Assembly: GCF_900102535.1 (NCBI RefSeq)
Contig: NZ_FNBP01000010.1
Location: 1-64,000 of the forward strand
DNA from: Sulfitobacter delicatus
Lineage (GTDB): Bacteria > Pseudomonadota > Alphaproteobacteria > Rhodobacterales > Rhodobacteraceae
DNA length: 64,000 bases
Reading direction: 5' to 3'
The notes under the pieces were generated by a model. It did no database searches and was not told where the DNA came from. It worked only from the letters and a program-made list of their open reading frames with translations. The translations under genes were made by a program, and so were the position numbers. Positions 1-8,735 of the stretch are shown in pieces. Each line of letters opens with the position of its first letter. Position 1 is the first letter of the stretch.

Positions 1-310
1 GATCCCCGAGATCGCGCCAGGCACGGCAGTCGTTCTCGACAACCTCGCGACCCATCGCAACAAAGAAGCCGCTGCGGCGCTCAAGGCTCATGGGTGCTGG
101 TTCCTCTATCTGCCGCCATATTCACCAGATCTGAACCCGATTGAGTTGGCTTTCTCCAAATTGAAGTCTCACCTCAGACGCATCAGTGCGCGATCATTCA
201 CCTCGGTGTTCGAAGCCCTTGGCGATATCTGCGCAATGTACTCCCCGCAGGAGTGTTCAAACTACTTTCAGGCTGCCGGATATGCCTCAGGTTAAATTAG
301 AAATGCTTTA
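1..310 (+). mobile_element. Right end of an IS630-family insertion sequence (left part outside window)
   Basis: The first ~300 bases carry the C-terminal third of an IS630-type transposase followed by a short AT-rich tail that ends at the map stop codon. IS630 elements insert at TA and duplicate it; a TA lies at 309-310, exactly where map ends, so the element boundary is probably there. The terminal inverted repeat cannot be proved because the left end is not in the window. Confidence 0.7.
2..295 (+). CDS. IS630 family transposase, C-terminal fragment (5' end outside window)
   Basis: The reading frame is open from the window edge to a TAA at 293-295 (97 residues visible). It shows the end of the DDE catalytic domain: LDNLATH, which holds the second catalytic Asp, and about 40 residues later YSPDLNPIE, which holds the catalytic Glu. 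These are hallmarks of the IS630/Tc1 superfamily (DDE_3 domain). Such enzymes cut and paste the element into TA targets. The visible part has no frameshift, so the transposase may be intact; the N-terminal helix-turn-helix part lies outside the window. It runs convergently towards map, 12 bases from the map stop codon. Confidence 0.85.
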   Translation: MPEIAPGTAVVLDNLATHRNKEAAAALKAHGCWFLYLPPYSPDLNPIELAFSKLKSHLRRISARSFTSVFEALGDICAMYSPQECSNYFQAAGYASG

Positions 311-1138
311 GTCTTGGCTATAGGTCGGGTGGAACAGACCGCCGGGCGAGAGGGTGAAGATCTCGACCCCGTCTTCGGTCACGCCGACGGAATGCTCAAA
401 CTGCGCAGACAGTGATTTGTCGCGGGTGACGGCAGTCCAATCATCGGCCAGCGTCTTGGTCTCGGCCCGGCCAAGGTTTACCATCGGCTCGATGGTAAAG
501 AACATGCCCGGCTCCAGCACAGCGCCCGTGCCGGGGCGGCCATAGTGCAGCACATTCGGCGGCGCGTGGAAAACCTGCCCCAGACCGTGGCCGCAGAAAT
601 CGGTCACCACCGACATACGGTGGCTTTCCACAAAGGTCTGGATCGCATGGCCGATGTCGCCAAAGGTATTGCCCGGCTTCACCGCTTCAATCCCGCGCAT
701 CAGGCTGTCATGGGTCACGTTGATTAGCCGCTCCGCCTTACGCGACAATTTGCCTGCCACATACATGCGGCTGGTGTCACCGAACCAACCATCGACGATC
801 ACCGTGACATCGATGTTCAGAATGTCGCCGTCCTTGAGCTTCTTGTCGCTCGGGATACCGTGGCAAACCACATGGTTCACCGAGATGCAGCTCGCGTGCT
901 GGTAGCCCTTGTAACCGATGGTCGCGGATTTCGCGCCGGCGGCATTGACCTTCTCTTCGATCAACTTGTCGAGCGTGCCCGTGGTCTGACCCGGAAAGAC
1001 ATGCTCGGCGATCTCATCAAGGATCGTCGCGGCCAGACGGCCAGCCGCCTGCATCCCCGCGTGATCCGAGGGTTCGTAAATGCGAATGCCGTCGCGTGTC
1101 TGGCGGCCTCGGTGTGCGTTGTTCACCGCTCTCTCCAT
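308..1138 (-). CDS. map: Type I methionyl aminopeptidase
   Basis: This cytosolic metallopeptidase removes the initiator methionine from nascent proteins. The 276-residue protein has the pita-bread fold signature with all five metal ligands in place: D110, D121, H184 (CGHGLG), E217 (TIEPMV) and E248 (FEHS). The substrate-binding His is at H94 (VCHGIP). Length fits the type I family with a ~20-residue N-terminal extension. The stop codon touches the end of the IS630 element, but the C-terminus still ends in a normal family tail (HPTY plus three residues), so the gene appears intact. The upstream gene sfsA is on the same strand 51 bases away, so co-transcription sfsA-map is plausible. Confidence 0.97.
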   Translation of the reverse strand: MERAVNNAHRGRQTRDGIRIYEPSDHAGMQAAGRLAATILDEIAEHVFPGQTTGTLDKLIEEKVNAAGAKSATIGYKGYQHASCISVNHVVCHGIPSDKKLKDGDILNIDVTVIVDGWFGDTSRMYVAGKLSRKAERLINVTHDSLMRGIEAVKPGNTFGDIGHAIQTFVESHRMSVVTDFCGHGLGQVFHAPPNVLHYGRPGTGAVLEPGMFFTIEPMVNLGRAETKTLADDWTAVTRDKSLSAQFEHSVGVTEDGVEIFTLSPGGLFHPTYSQD

Positions 1139-1189
1139 CCTTGTGTTCGCTCCTATCTAGCGTGGCTTTTGGGGGAGGGCCAGTGCGCC

Positions 1190-1897
1190 TCAACCCAGAA
1201 GGGTAAGTGGTTTGGCCAAAATCACGGCTTCTGGCGTGATATGGGTGCCAATCGCATAGGTTTCCAGCCCCGCGGCGCGGGCGGCCTCAAAGGCGGCGGC
1301 ATAGGCGGGGTCGATGTCCGCGGCCAGTTGCATCTCGGTACAATCGGTCCGCTGCACCAGATAGAGCAGTACGGCCCGGTGCCCGGCCTGCGCCATCTTT
1401 GCCAGTTCGCCCAGATGTTTCGCCCCGCGTTTGGTGACGCTGTCGGGGAACTCGGCCAGCCCGGCCTGCCGCGAGAGCGTGACTGATTTTACCTCGACAT
1501 AGGCATCCGGCAGTCCGTCCCCGCGCAACAGAAAGTCGATGCGGGAGTTCTCGCCGTATTTCACCTCGGGCCGTACCTCAGAGTAAGCCGCCAGCGGCGC
1601 GACCTCGCGTGCGATTAATGCCGCCCGCATGGCGCGGTTGGGCAGGGCGGTGTCGACCCCGGTGAAATGCCCGTTCTCGTGATCGACCAGCCGCCAGCCG
1701 TAGTTCAGCTTTTTCTTAGGGTCGTCGTTCGGCTCCAGCCAAATCCGGCTGCCCGGTTCCGCCAGCCCCATCATCGAGCCGGGGTTGGCGCAATGGGCGG
1801 TCACTTCCTCACCCGTTTCTTCCAAAACGCAATCGGCCAGAAAGCGTTTGTCGCGGCGGATCAGCCGGGCGGGGACAAGTTGGGTTTGAAAGCGCAT
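1190..1897 (-). CDS. sfsA: Sugar fermentation stimulation protein SfsA
   Basis: SfsA family protein of 235 residues. The family was first linked to maltose metabolism in E. coli and has an OB-like N-terminal part and a nuclease-like core; its biochemical role is not settled. Visible family motifs are HCANPGSM near residue 35, the RIDFLL block and YVEVKSVTL, which contains the E-x-K of the PD-(D/E)XK-like core. I place the start at the ATG beginning MRFQTQLVP; an upstream ATG would add 12 residues that do not match the family and would crowd the divergent promoter shared with the gene at 1945. It lies just upstream of map on the same strand. Confidence 0.9.
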   Translation of the reverse strand: MRFQTQLVPARLIRRDKRFLADCVLEETGEEVTAHCANPGSMMGLAEPGSRIWLEPNDDPKKKLNYGWRLVDHENGHFTGVDTALPNRAMRAALIAREVAPLAAYSEVRPEVKYGENSRIDFLLRGDGLPDAYVEVKSVTLSRQAGLAEFPDSVTKRGAKHLGELAKMAQAGHRAVLLYLVQRTDCTEMQLAADIDPAYAAAFEAARAAGLETYAIGTHITPEAVILAKPLTLLG

Positions 1898-1944
1898 GGG
1901 GGGCGGCCTATACCGAAGAGACGCCATCCTCAAGGAGCCGCCCC

Positions 1945-2664
1945 ATGTCGAACCCCACCGCTGCGATGATCGTCATCGGCGACGAAATCCTCTCGGGCCG
2001 GACCCGCGACAGCAATATGCACCACCTCGCCGGAGCGCTGACCGAAGTGGGCATTGATTTGAAAGAGGTGCGCGTGGTCTCGGACGATCACGGGGCGATC
2101 ATCGCCGCCGTGCAGGCGCTCTCGGTCGCCTATACTCACGTCTTCACCTCAGGCGGCATCGGGCCGACCCATGATGACATCACCGCCGATTGCATTGCCG
2201 CCGCCTTTAACCGCGAGATCGGCGTGCGCGACGATGCGCGCCAGATATTAGCCGAACACTACGCCCGCGCCGGGACCGAGTTGAACGACGCCCGCCTGCG
2301 CATGGCGCGTATCCCCGATGGGGCCGCGTTGATCGAAAACTCGGTCTCCGCCGCGCCGGGCTTTGTGGTCGAAAACGTCCATGTCATGGCCGGGGTGCCT
2401 GCGGTGTTCGAGGCGATGGTGGCCAGCGTCCTGCCGGGGCTGACGGGCGGGCGGCCCCTGATCAGCCAGACCCTGCGCATCGACTGGGGCGAGGGGGACA
2501 TCGCTGGCCCGCTGGGGGTGTTGGCCAAGGAATATCCGCATCTGTCGATGGGCAGTTACCCGTTTCAGAAAGACGGCATCTATGGCGCCCATGTGGTGAT
2601 CCGGGGCAGCGATCCGGGGATGGTCGAGGCCGCGATGGACAAGCTTAAGGCCGCTTTCGCATGA
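1945..2664 (+). CDS. Molybdopterin-binding (CinA N-terminal type) protein
   Basis: The 239-residue protein is a stand-alone MoCF_biosynth domain of the kind that forms the N-terminal half of CinA. Visible are the opening VIGDEILSGRTRDSN, the TSGGIGPTHDDIT loop that in MogA/MoeA/CinA binds a nucleotide-pterin or ADP-ribose type ligand, and the family's C-terminal extension. The C-terminal nicotinamide-nucleotide amidase domain of full CinA is absent, which is usual for this short alphaproteobacterial form. Its precise substrate is not known to me. It overlaps the following GNAT gene by four bases (ATGA), so the two are translationally coupled. Confidence 0.85.
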   Translation: MSNPTAAMIVIGDEILSGRTRDSNMHHLAGALTEVGIDLKEVRVVSDDHGAIIAAVQALSVAYTHVFTSGGIGPTHDDITADCIAAAFNREIGVRDDARQILAEHYARAGTELNDARLRMARIPDGAALIENSVSAAPGFVVENVHVMAGVPAVFEAMVASVLPGLTGGRPLISQTLRIDWGEGDIAGPLGVLAKEYPHLSMGSYPFQKDGIYGAHVVIRGSDPGMVEAAMDKLKAAFA

Positions 2665-3377
2665 GCGAAGCACATGCGTTTTACGAATCCGGGGATCGGA
2701 CATGGCCTGCGGCACGGCGGATTGATCTCGGGCCATGGACCCTGCGCGAAGGACAGGGCGGGGGCAAACGCGTCTCGGCCGCCACAGCGAATGGCACGGT
2801 CACGGACGCGGATATCCCTCAGGCCGAAGCCGCCATGCGCGAGATGGGCCAGCGACCGCTCTTCATGCTGCGCGAAGGCGAGACCGCGCTTGACAATCTC
2901 CTCGCCGCGCGCGGCTACAACGTGCTGGACCCGACCACCGTGCTGAGCATGCCGCTGCACAACCTGACCGACGTGCCCATGCCCCCGGTCACGGCCTTTT
3001 GCATTTGGGAGCCGCTGGCCATCATGACCGAGATCTGGGCGGCTGGCGGTATCGGCCCTGCGCGCCTCGCCGTGATGGACCGCGCCGCGACCAAGACGGG
3101 CATCCTTGCCCGTTGGAACGAAAAACCCGCCGGTGTTGCCTTTGCCGCCGTGTATGAGGGCATCTGCATGGTTCACGCGGTTGAGGTCTTGCCCCACCAG
3201 CAGCGCCAAGGCGTCGCCACATGGATCATGCGCGCTGCGGCGCATTGGGGCGCGGCGCAGGGCGCTGACCGTCTGTCGGTGCTCTGTGTCGAGGCCAATA
3301 GCCGCGCACAGGCGCTCTATGCCAAGCTGGGCTTTGCCCCGGTCGGGCGCTATCATTACCGTCAATGCCCGGAATAA
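2661..3377 (+). CDS. GNAT family N-acetyltransferase
   Basis: The 238-residue protein carries a GNAT fold in its C-terminal half. Motif A, which wraps the acetyl-CoA pyrophosphate, is seen as QRQGVA near residues 180-185 after the strand HAVEVLP. The NSRAQALYAKLGF segment (213-225) is the typical C-terminal motif. The first ~110 residues form a poorly conserved extra region, perhaps a second degenerate GNAT half. The acceptor substrate cannot be deduced. The start codon overlaps the stop of the upstream MoCF-domain gene, and an AAGGAG-like site at the end of this gene serves the next one, so the genes from 1945 to 4908 look like one operon. Confidence 0.85.
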   Translation: MSEAHAFYESGDRTWPAARRIDLGPWTLREGQGGGKRVSAATANGTVTDADIPQAEAAMREMGQRPLFMLREGETALDNLLAARGYNVLDPTTVLSMPLHNLTDVPMPPVTAFCIWEPLAIMTEIWAAGGIGPARLAVMDRAATKTGILARWNEKPAGVAFAAVYEGICMVHAVEVLPHQQRQGVATWIMRAAAHWGAAQGADRLSVLCVEANSRAQALYAKLGFAPVGRYHYRQCPE

Positions 3378-3388
3378 AGGAGCCGTCC

Positions 3389-3958
3389 ATGGCCAAAGAC
3401 ATGCCCACCGCCCTCGACCTGCCGATGGTCGATCCGCTGCCTGAGGCGACGCAGAAATATTTCGACGTCTGTCAGGAAAAGCTTGGGATGGTGCCGAATG
3501 TGCTGCGGGCCTATGCCTTTGACATCGACAAGCTCAACGCCTTCGCGGCCATGTATAACGATCTGATGCTGGGCGACAGCGCGCTCAGCAAGCTGGAGCG
3601 CGAGATGATCGCGGTGGCGGTATCGTCGGTCAACAAATGCTACTACTGCCTCGTCGCCCACGGTGCTGCGGTGCGCGAGTTGTCGGGCGATCCGCAACTG
3701 GGCGAGGCGCTGGTGATGAATTACCACGTGGCCAAGATCACCGAAAAGCAACGCGCTATGCTGGATTTCGCCGTGAAGCTGACCGAGGCCAGCGCCAAGG
3801 TTGAAGAAGCCGACCGGCAGGCCCTGCGCGACGCGGGCTTCACCGACCGCGACATCTTTGACATCGCCAGCGTGGCCGGGTTCTTCAACATGACCAACCG
3901 CGTGGCCAGCGGCACCGACATGCGTCCGAACGACGACTACCACGCGCAGGCACGATGA
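3389..3958 (+). CDS. Peroxidase-related (AhpD-like carboxymuconolactone decarboxylase family) protein
   Basis: The 189-residue protein belongs to the AhpD-like group. The redox motif C84-Y-Y-C87 followed by H91 sits in an all-helical CMD fold and is the hallmark of alkylhydroperoxidase D-type enzymes that reduce peroxides through a dithiol. The protein matches the uncharacterised peroxidase-related subfamily in length. I chose the ATG at 3389 because a good ribosome site (AAGGAG) lies seven bases upstream; an in-frame ATG eight codons earlier overlaps the previous gene. The physiological reductant is unknown. The next gene starts within its last codons (ATGA overlap). Confidence 0.85.
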   Translation: MAKDMPTALDLPMVDPLPEATQKYFDVCQEKLGMVPNVLRAYAFDIDKLNAFAAMYNDLMLGDSALSKLEREMIAVAVSSVNKCYYCLVAHGAAVRELSGDPQLGEALVMNYHVAKITEKQRAMLDFAVKLTEASAKVEEADRQALRDAGFTDRDIFDIASVAGFFNMTNRVASGTDMRPNDDYHAQAR

Positions 3959-4908
3959 TCCGCAGAGGCCTCAGCGCGGCCCTTTTCGCGCTGTTGTTTG
4001 CCGCACCTGTGGCCGCGCTCGACCTTGCCCTGCCCAGCACGGCGCGGCTTACGGCTGAGCGTAACACGGCCCCGGACCGCTACGCCGCGCCGGTGGGGGT
4101 CTATGCCGAAGGGCAGGTGGCGCGGGTCAACATCGACGGCGACGTGCGCCGGGCGGCATGGCGGTTGGATACGCCGGGGCTCACGGCTTTGCAGGTGATG
4201 CGCCCGCTGCGGCGACAGTTGAGCGAGGCGGGCTATGAGATCGTGCTCGATTGCACCGCGAAGGAATGCGGCGGTTTCGATTTCCGCTTTGCCATTGAGG
4301 TGCTGCCGGGGCCGAATATGTACGTCAACCTGCGGTCTTTCCACGTGGTCACCGCCTTGCGCCGGAGCGAGGCGGGGACACCAAGCCAAGCCGTCAGCAT
4401 CCTCGCCAGCACGGCTGCGACCTCGGCCTATGTGCAGATCATCCAAGCCAGCAGCGCCGACGCGCCCGAGGCCGAGCGAAGCGCGATCACGGCAGAGGCG
4501 ACCGCCGCGGCGCCGATCTCATCAGCCGCGGGTGATCTGGGCTCTATCTTGAAACGTGACGGGCAGTTGGTACTGGAACGGTTGGACTTTGAAACGGGCA
4601 CATCCGACCTCGGCGCTGGCCCGTTCAAAACGCTTGAGCAGTTGGCCGAGTTGCTGAAGGCTGAGCCAAATTTGCGGGTGGCTTTGGTGGGGCATACTGA
4701 TGCCGTGGGCGGGCTCGAGGGCAACATCGCCCTATCCCGCAAACGGGCGGAAGCCGTGCGGCAACGGCTGGTAGACAGCCACGGGATCGCGGCAGGGCGG
4801 GTTGAAGCGCAGGGCGCGGGCTACCTCGCCCCGCGTGCCAGCAACCTGACCGAGGCAGGTCGCGAACAGAACCGCCGGGTTGAGGTGCTGCTGCTCTCGG
4901 CGGAGTAG
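3955..4908 (+). CDS. OmpA family protein
   Basis: The 317-residue envelope protein begins with a Sec signal peptide (basic MIRRG, hydrophobic core, AxA-type end near residue 21). A central region of ~170 residues has no family I recognise. The C-terminal ~110 residues are an OmpA-like peptidoglycan-binding domain: LERLDFETG opens it, GHTDAVGG (about residue 245) and the LSRKRAEAVRQRL helix carry the conserved Asp and Arg that contact diaminopimelate, and the ending REQNRRVEVLL is typical. It probably tethers a periplasmic or outer membrane partner to the cell wall. It is the last gene of the 1945-4908 run and ends three bases from the convergent Lrp gene. Confidence 0.88.
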   Translation: MIRRGLSAALFALLFAAPVAALDLALPSTARLTAERNTAPDRYAAPVGVYAEGQVARVNIDGDVRRAAWRLDTPGLTALQVMRPLRRQLSEAGYEIVLDCTAKECGGFDFRFAIEVLPGPNMYVNLRSFHVVTALRRSEAGTPSQAVSILASTAATSAYVQIIQASSADAPEAERSAITAEATAAAPISSAAGDLGSILKRDGQLVLERLDFETGTSDLGAGPFKTLEQLAELLKAEPNLRVALVGHTDAVGGLEGNIALSRKRAEAVRQRLVDSHGIAAGRVEAQGAGYLAPRASNLTEAGREQNRRVEVLLLSAE

Positions 4909-4911
4909 CTG

Positions 4912-5343
4912 TTATTTCGTAACAGTCATCTGGGTGGCGAGCAGCAGGTTTGTCTCGCTCGACGTTACCCCCTGAATACGGCGAATTTTTCCCAGCACGC
5001 TGTCGAGTTCTTCGACGGTCTCGGTCCCGGTCTCGACAATCAAATCCCATTTGCCATTGGTCGCGTGGATCGCCTGCACGGCGGGCATCCCGGCCAGCAG
5101 GCGTTTGATCCGGTCGGTTCCGGCTCCTTCGATGGCCAGCAAAGTATGGCCCCGGATCGGGCTGTGCTGCATGTCTTCCTTCAGGATTAGCGTAAAGCCA
5201 AGGATCGCACCGGAGTTCACCAGCCGCTCCACCCGCGCCCGCACCGTGACCCGCGACAGTCCGGTGATGGCCGCGAGGGCGGAATAGGACATCCGCGCAT
5301 CGCGGCGCAGTTCTGCGATGATCTTGCTGTCGATCTCGTCCAT
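4912..5343 (-). CDS. Lrp/AsnC family transcriptional regulator
   Basis: The protein has 143 residues, the usual family length. It has an N-terminal helix-turn-helix (MDEIDSKII through SRVTVRARVERL, residues 1-50) and a C-terminal RAM ligand-binding domain that ends with TSSETNLLLAT. Such regulators sense amino acids and act as multimers. I start at the ATG of MDEID; the frame remains open far upstream but that sequence is the divergent promoter region. It stands back to back with the MFS transporter at 5483 across 139 bases, and an ornithine cyclodeaminase-like gene lies beyond it, so regulation of amino-acid uptake or catabolism by this protein is a reasonable inference. Confidence 0.92.
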   Translation of the reverse strand: MDEIDSKIIAELRRDARMSYSALAAITGLSRVTVRARVERLVNSGAILGFTLILKEDMQHSPIRGHTLLAIEGAGTDRIKRLLAGMPAVQAIHATNGKWDLIVETGTETVEELDSVLGKIRRIQGVTSSETNLLLATQMTVTK

Positions 5344-5482
5344 AGGGCGACCCTCAATTCCCGTTCTGCCGCATAGGTTTAGGGCAGGGGGCAGGCGCTG
5401 GCCAGCCTTACCGCTGGACGCAAGCGCGATTGACGGGGCCGGGGAAACCCATAATCTGCGCGCAAACAGACCGGAGACCCCC

Positions 5483-6724
5483 ATGCAAAGCCGCGCCCCT
5501 CTTTTCACCCCGGTCCTGATCGTCGGCTGTATCATCATCATGGTCAGCTTCGCCGTGCGCGCCTCCTTTGGGGTCTTTCAGATCCCAATCGCCGAGGAAT
5601 TCGCATGGGCGCGCAGTGAATTTTCCCTCGCCATCGCGATCCAGAACCTCGCTTGGGGCATCGGCCAGCCGATCTTTGGCGCCTTGGCCGAGAAGATCGG
5701 CGACCGCAAAGCGATCATCATCGGCGCGGTGGTCTATGCTTTGGGGCTTCTGCTGTCGGCCAACTCCGCCACGCCGATCGAGCATCAGACCTATGCGTGG
5801 CTGGTGGGGTTTGGCATCGCGGGCACGGGCTTTGGGGTGATCTTGGCGGTGGTGGGGCGGGCGTCCTCTGATGACAACCGCTCGATGTCGCTGGCGATTG
5901 CCACGGCGGCGGGCAGTGCGGGGCAAGTGTTCGGCGCGCCGGTGGCGGAATGGATGCTGAGTTTCATGTCTTGGCAGATGACCTTTGTCAGTTTCGCCGC
6001 CGTGATCCTCGCGATGCTGCTGACCCTGCCGATGATGCGCGCACCCGCGATCGCCAGCCGGGCCGAGCTTGAGGAGTCCATGGGGGAAATCCTCGGCAAA
6101 GCCTTTCGCGATCCGTCTTATACGCTGATCTTTCTGGGGTTCTTTTCCTGCGGTTATCAACTCGCCTTTATCACCGCGCATTTCCCGGCCTTTGTGACCG
6201 AGATGTGTGGCCCGATCCTTGCCGGAGGGGTGCTGCATAACATCGGCATAACGACCACCTCCGCGCTCGGTGCCGTGGCCATTTCGCTCATCGGCTTGGC
6301 GAATATCGCGGGCACGCTGCTGGCCGGTTGGGCGGGCAAACGATACTCCAAGAAGTACCTTCTCGCGGCCATCTATGTCGGACGCACGGTCATCGCCGCG
6401 CTGTTCATCATGTTCCCAATCACACCCGTGACGGTGATCCTGTTCTCCGTGGGTATGGGCGCGCTTTGGCTGGCTACCGTGCCGCTGACCTCGGGCCTCG
6501 TCGCGCATATCTACGGGCTGCGCTACATGGGCACGCTCTATGGCATCGTGTTTTTCAGCCACCAGTTGGGCAGTTTCCTTGGCGTTTGGCTGGGCGGGCG
6601 GATGTATGACATCTACGGCAGCTACACCGGCGTTTGGTGGGTCGGCGTGGCAGTGGGGGCCTTCAGCGCCGTGGTGCATCTGCCGATCCGCGAAAAGCGG
6701 CTGGAGGGGCTGGTGACGGCTTAA
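5483..6724 (+). CDS. MFS transporter
   Basis: The 413-residue protein has twelve predicted membrane helices and the major facilitator layout. The loop between helices 2 and 3 carries a motif A-like GALAEKIGDRKA, and the matching loop in the second half is seen at GWAGKRYSKKY. The closest family feel is the monocarboxylate/oxalate-formate type, but the substrate cannot be read from sequence. I place the start at the ATG of MQSRAPLF, since the open frame upstream overlaps the Lrp gene. It is divergent from the Lrp regulator, its likely controller, and overlaps the end of the convergent ornithine cyclodeaminase-like gene by four bases. Confidence 0.88.
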   Translation: MQSRAPLFTPVLIVGCIIIMVSFAVRASFGVFQIPIAEEFAWARSEFSLAIAIQNLAWGIGQPIFGALAEKIGDRKAIIIGAVVYALGLLLSANSATPIEHQTYAWLVGFGIAGTGFGVILAVVGRASSDDNRSMSLAIATAAGSAGQVFGAPVAEWMLSFMSWQMTFVSFAAVILAMLLTLPMMRAPAIASRAELEESMGEILGKAFRDPSYTLIFLGFFSCGYQLAFITAHFPAFVTEMCGPILAGGVLHNIGITTTSALGAVAISLIGLANIAGTLLAGWAGKRYSKKYLLAAIYVGRTVIAALFIMFPITPVTVILFSVGMGALWLATVPLTSGLVAHIYGLRYMGTLYGIVFFSHQLGSFLGVWLGGRMYDIYGSYTGVWWVGVAVGAFSAVVHLPIREKRLEGLVTA

Positions 6725-7638
6725 CGCGCCTGACAGCGTTCGAGGATGTGGCGCGCAGTCATCAGGTCCAGATGCGCGCCGCCGCCGTTTTTGAACAGGG
6801 TGATGTCGTCGTCGCTTTGGCGGGTGAAGCGGGGCAGGTCGTAGTAATCGGCGATCAGGTGGTCGCGGGAGATGGTGCCTGCTTCAAGCGGGATGTTGAT
6901 CTCTCCAATATGGCCCACAGTGGTGTCGAAACTGTCGACAAAGACCCGCGCGCGCAGCAAGGCTGAATCATCGACCTCGCGCATGTCGGGGCGGTAGGCG
7001 CCGATCAGGTCCACGTGCTGACCCGGTTGCAACCAGTCGCCCATGATCAGCGGTTCGGTGGACATGGTGGCGCTGGTCACGATGTCGGCTTTGCGCACGG
7101 CCTGTTCAAGGTCCGTCGCTACAGCGAGGCCGGGCAGTTCGGCGGCCATGACCTCGGCGTTTTTGGCGGTGCGGTTCCAGACGGTGAAGTGGGCGTTTGG
7201 AAAGGCTGCGGAATAGGCGGCGTGCAGGGCGCGGCCTTGGGTGCCTGCGCCGACGATCAGGATGTTTTCGCTGTCCGGGCGGGCGAGACGGCGGGCGGCC
7301 AAGAGGCTGTCTCCGGCGGTCTTCCATTTTGTCACGAGGTGGAAGTCGACGAGGGCGGCGAGCGTTCCGGTCTCGTCATCAAAAAGCGAGACGCCGCCGT
7401 TGACCATTGGCACCTCGTGGCTCGGATTGTCGGGGAAGATCGTCGCCGATTTCACCGCGATGCCCAGCCCGTCAATCCACGCGGCACGGCTGAGCAGCGT
7501 GTCTTTGCCGCGATAGAGGAAGGTATCGCCGATCTCGGCCTTTGGCAGATCATGCCCTGCCGCCAGCGCATCGGTCAGCGCGAGCCAATCGAGTAGGGCT
7601 TCGCCCTCATCAAAGGAAATGTTGGGAATATCGGTCAT
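6721..7638 (-). CDS. Ornithine cyclodeaminase / mu-crystallin family protein
   Basis: The 305-residue protein has the fold of ornithine cyclodeaminase, alanine dehydrogenase (archaeal type) and ketimine reductases. The Rossmann nucleotide site reads IVGAGTQGRAL near residues 124-134, an early Lys in VTKWKTAG fits the substrate site, and IGAYRPDMREVD near residue 217 holds the conserved Asp. These enzymes use NAD(P) to deaminate or reduce amino or imino acids; which reaction applies here is open. Its start overlaps the HAD gene by four bases (ATGA), so it is the last gene of a minus-strand operon that also contains HAD and yaiI. Confidence 0.88.
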   Translation of the reverse strand: MTDIPNISFDEGEALLDWLALTDALAAGHDLPKAEIGDTFLYRGKDTLLSRAAWIDGLGIAVKSATIFPDNPSHEVPMVNGGVSLFDDETGTLAALVDFHLVTKWKTAGDSLLAARRLARPDSENILIVGAGTQGRALHAAYSAAFPNAHFTVWNRTAKNAEVMAAELPGLAVATDLEQAVRKADIVTSATMSTEPLIMGDWLQPGQHVDLIGAYRPDMREVDDSALLRARVFVDSFDTTVGHIGEINIPLEAGTISRDHLIADYYDLPRFTRQSDDDITLFKNGGGAHLDLMTARHILERCQAR

Positions 7639-8255
7639 GCGGCCTCCTTCTCGCTCAACAACCCTGCGGCCACCAAACGGTCGGCCCAGCCCTGCGGGCC
7701 AGTGAAGTGATGCGTCTGCCAGCCGCGGGCGGCAGCGGCGGCGATGTTGTCGGCGCGGTCGTCAGTGAAAAGCAGCGCTTGCGCCGGCAGGCCGCTGCCT
7801 TGCTCGACCGCTTCATAGATCGAAGGCGCGGGTTTGATCATGCCGAGGTGGCCCGAGATGAAATCACGGTCAAATTCACGCAGGAAGGGGTAGTGCGTCG
7901 CGGCGAGGTCGTAGCTTTGGATGCCAAAGTTGGTGAGCGAGAACACCGGTACATCGCGGGCTTGCAGCGCTTTCATCAGCCGCAGCGAATGGTCGATCAC
8001 CGGGGCTGCCATCTCGATCCAACGGTCGTGCCAGAGGCGGATTTCGTCGCGCCAATCGGGCGTCGCCTCGGCCTCGGCATAGATCGTGTCGCGAAAGTTT
8101 TCGCCGCTGTCGACGCGGTCGTTCATGCCGTGCAGATCGACGGCGTCGAACATGGCGCGACGGCGAACCTCCCCGATGGCGCTGTCGTAAAAACGCTCGG
8201 GTTGCCATTCGATCAGCACATTGCCAATGTCGAAAACCACGGCTTGCGGTGTCAT
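7635..8255 (-). CDS. HAD family hydrolase (subfamily IA)
   Basis: The 206-residue protein is a haloacid dehalogenase-type phosphatase. Motif I is FDIGNVLIEW with the nucleophile D9, where the usual second Asp of DxD is replaced by G-N as in the YihX-like glucose-1-phosphatase group. Motif II is SLTNFG, motif III the Lys in GMIKPAP and motif IV TDDRADN. The inserted cap between motifs I and II is helical, consistent with class C1. The substrate is probably a small phosphorylated metabolite. It overlaps the ornithine cyclodeaminase-like gene and lies 24 bases below yaiI on the same strand. Confidence 0.88.
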   Translation of the reverse strand: MTPQAVVFDIGNVLIEWQPERFYDSAIGEVRRRAMFDAVDLHGMNDRVDSGENFRDTIYAEAEATPDWRDEIRLWHDRWIEMAAPVIDHSLRLMKALQARDVPVFSLTNFGIQSYDLAATHYPFLREFDRDFISGHLGMIKPAPSIYEAVEQGSGLPAQALLFTDDRADNIAAAAARGWQTHHFTGPQGWADRLVAAGLLSEKEAA

Positions 8256-8279
8256 TCTGTTCGTTCCTTCACTCTCGGG

Positions 8280-8732
8280 CTAACCCCGTGCCGCAGCGCG
8301 CAATTCCCGCTCCAACGCTTCGAGGAAACGGGAGCGGTCGGCCTTTGTAAACCCCTTGCCGCCGCCCTGGCGAAAGGGGTCGGCGGCGCGCAGGTCAGTC
8401 ATCAGGTCGCGGGTCGCCAACACGTTGCCGATGTTAGCCGCCGTCAGCGCTTCGCCGTTGTGTTTGAGCACCCGCGCGCCCGCTTCGACGCATTTGGCGG
8501 CCAGCGGGATGTCCCCGGTCACCACCACATCGCCCGGCCCGCAGCGGTCGGCGATCCACATGTCGGCCACGTCCGGCCCATCTGGCACGATCACCACCTC
8601 GACCAGCGGATTTTGCGACATGCGAAGGCCCCCGTTCGAGACGAGGTACATGGTGACCCTGTGCCGCGTCGCGACCCGCTCGGCCTCGGCTTTGACGGGG
8701 CAGGCGTCGGCGTCGATGTAAAGCGCGGTCAT
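8280..8732 (-). CDS. yaiI: YaiI/YqxD family protein (DUF188)
   Basis: The 150-residue protein matches the UPF0178 family throughout. It opens with the strand [11 protein letters not shown], which has PIN/NYN-like acidic residues, continues with [12 protein letters not shown] and VVTGDIPLA, and has the conserved ending [24 protein letters not shown] (split here only by its loops). The family resembles small nucleases, but no activity is established. It lies three bases after fghA on the same strand and is probably co-transcribed with it. Confidence 0.92.
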   Translation of the reverse strand: MTALYIDADACPVKAEAERVATRHRVTMYLVSNGGLRMSQNPLVEVVIVPDGPDVADMWIADRCGPGDVVVTGDIPLAAKCVEAGARVLKHNGEALTAANIGNVLATRDLMTDLRAADPFRQGGGKGFTKADRSRFLEALERELRAAARG

Positions 8733-8735
8733 AGC

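Noticed and set aside
5408..6679. Long open frame on the minus strand opposite the MFS transporter
   Set aside because: Its protein is polar and His/Arg-rich, typical of a high-GC antisense shadow; the plus-strand frame has twelve membrane helices.
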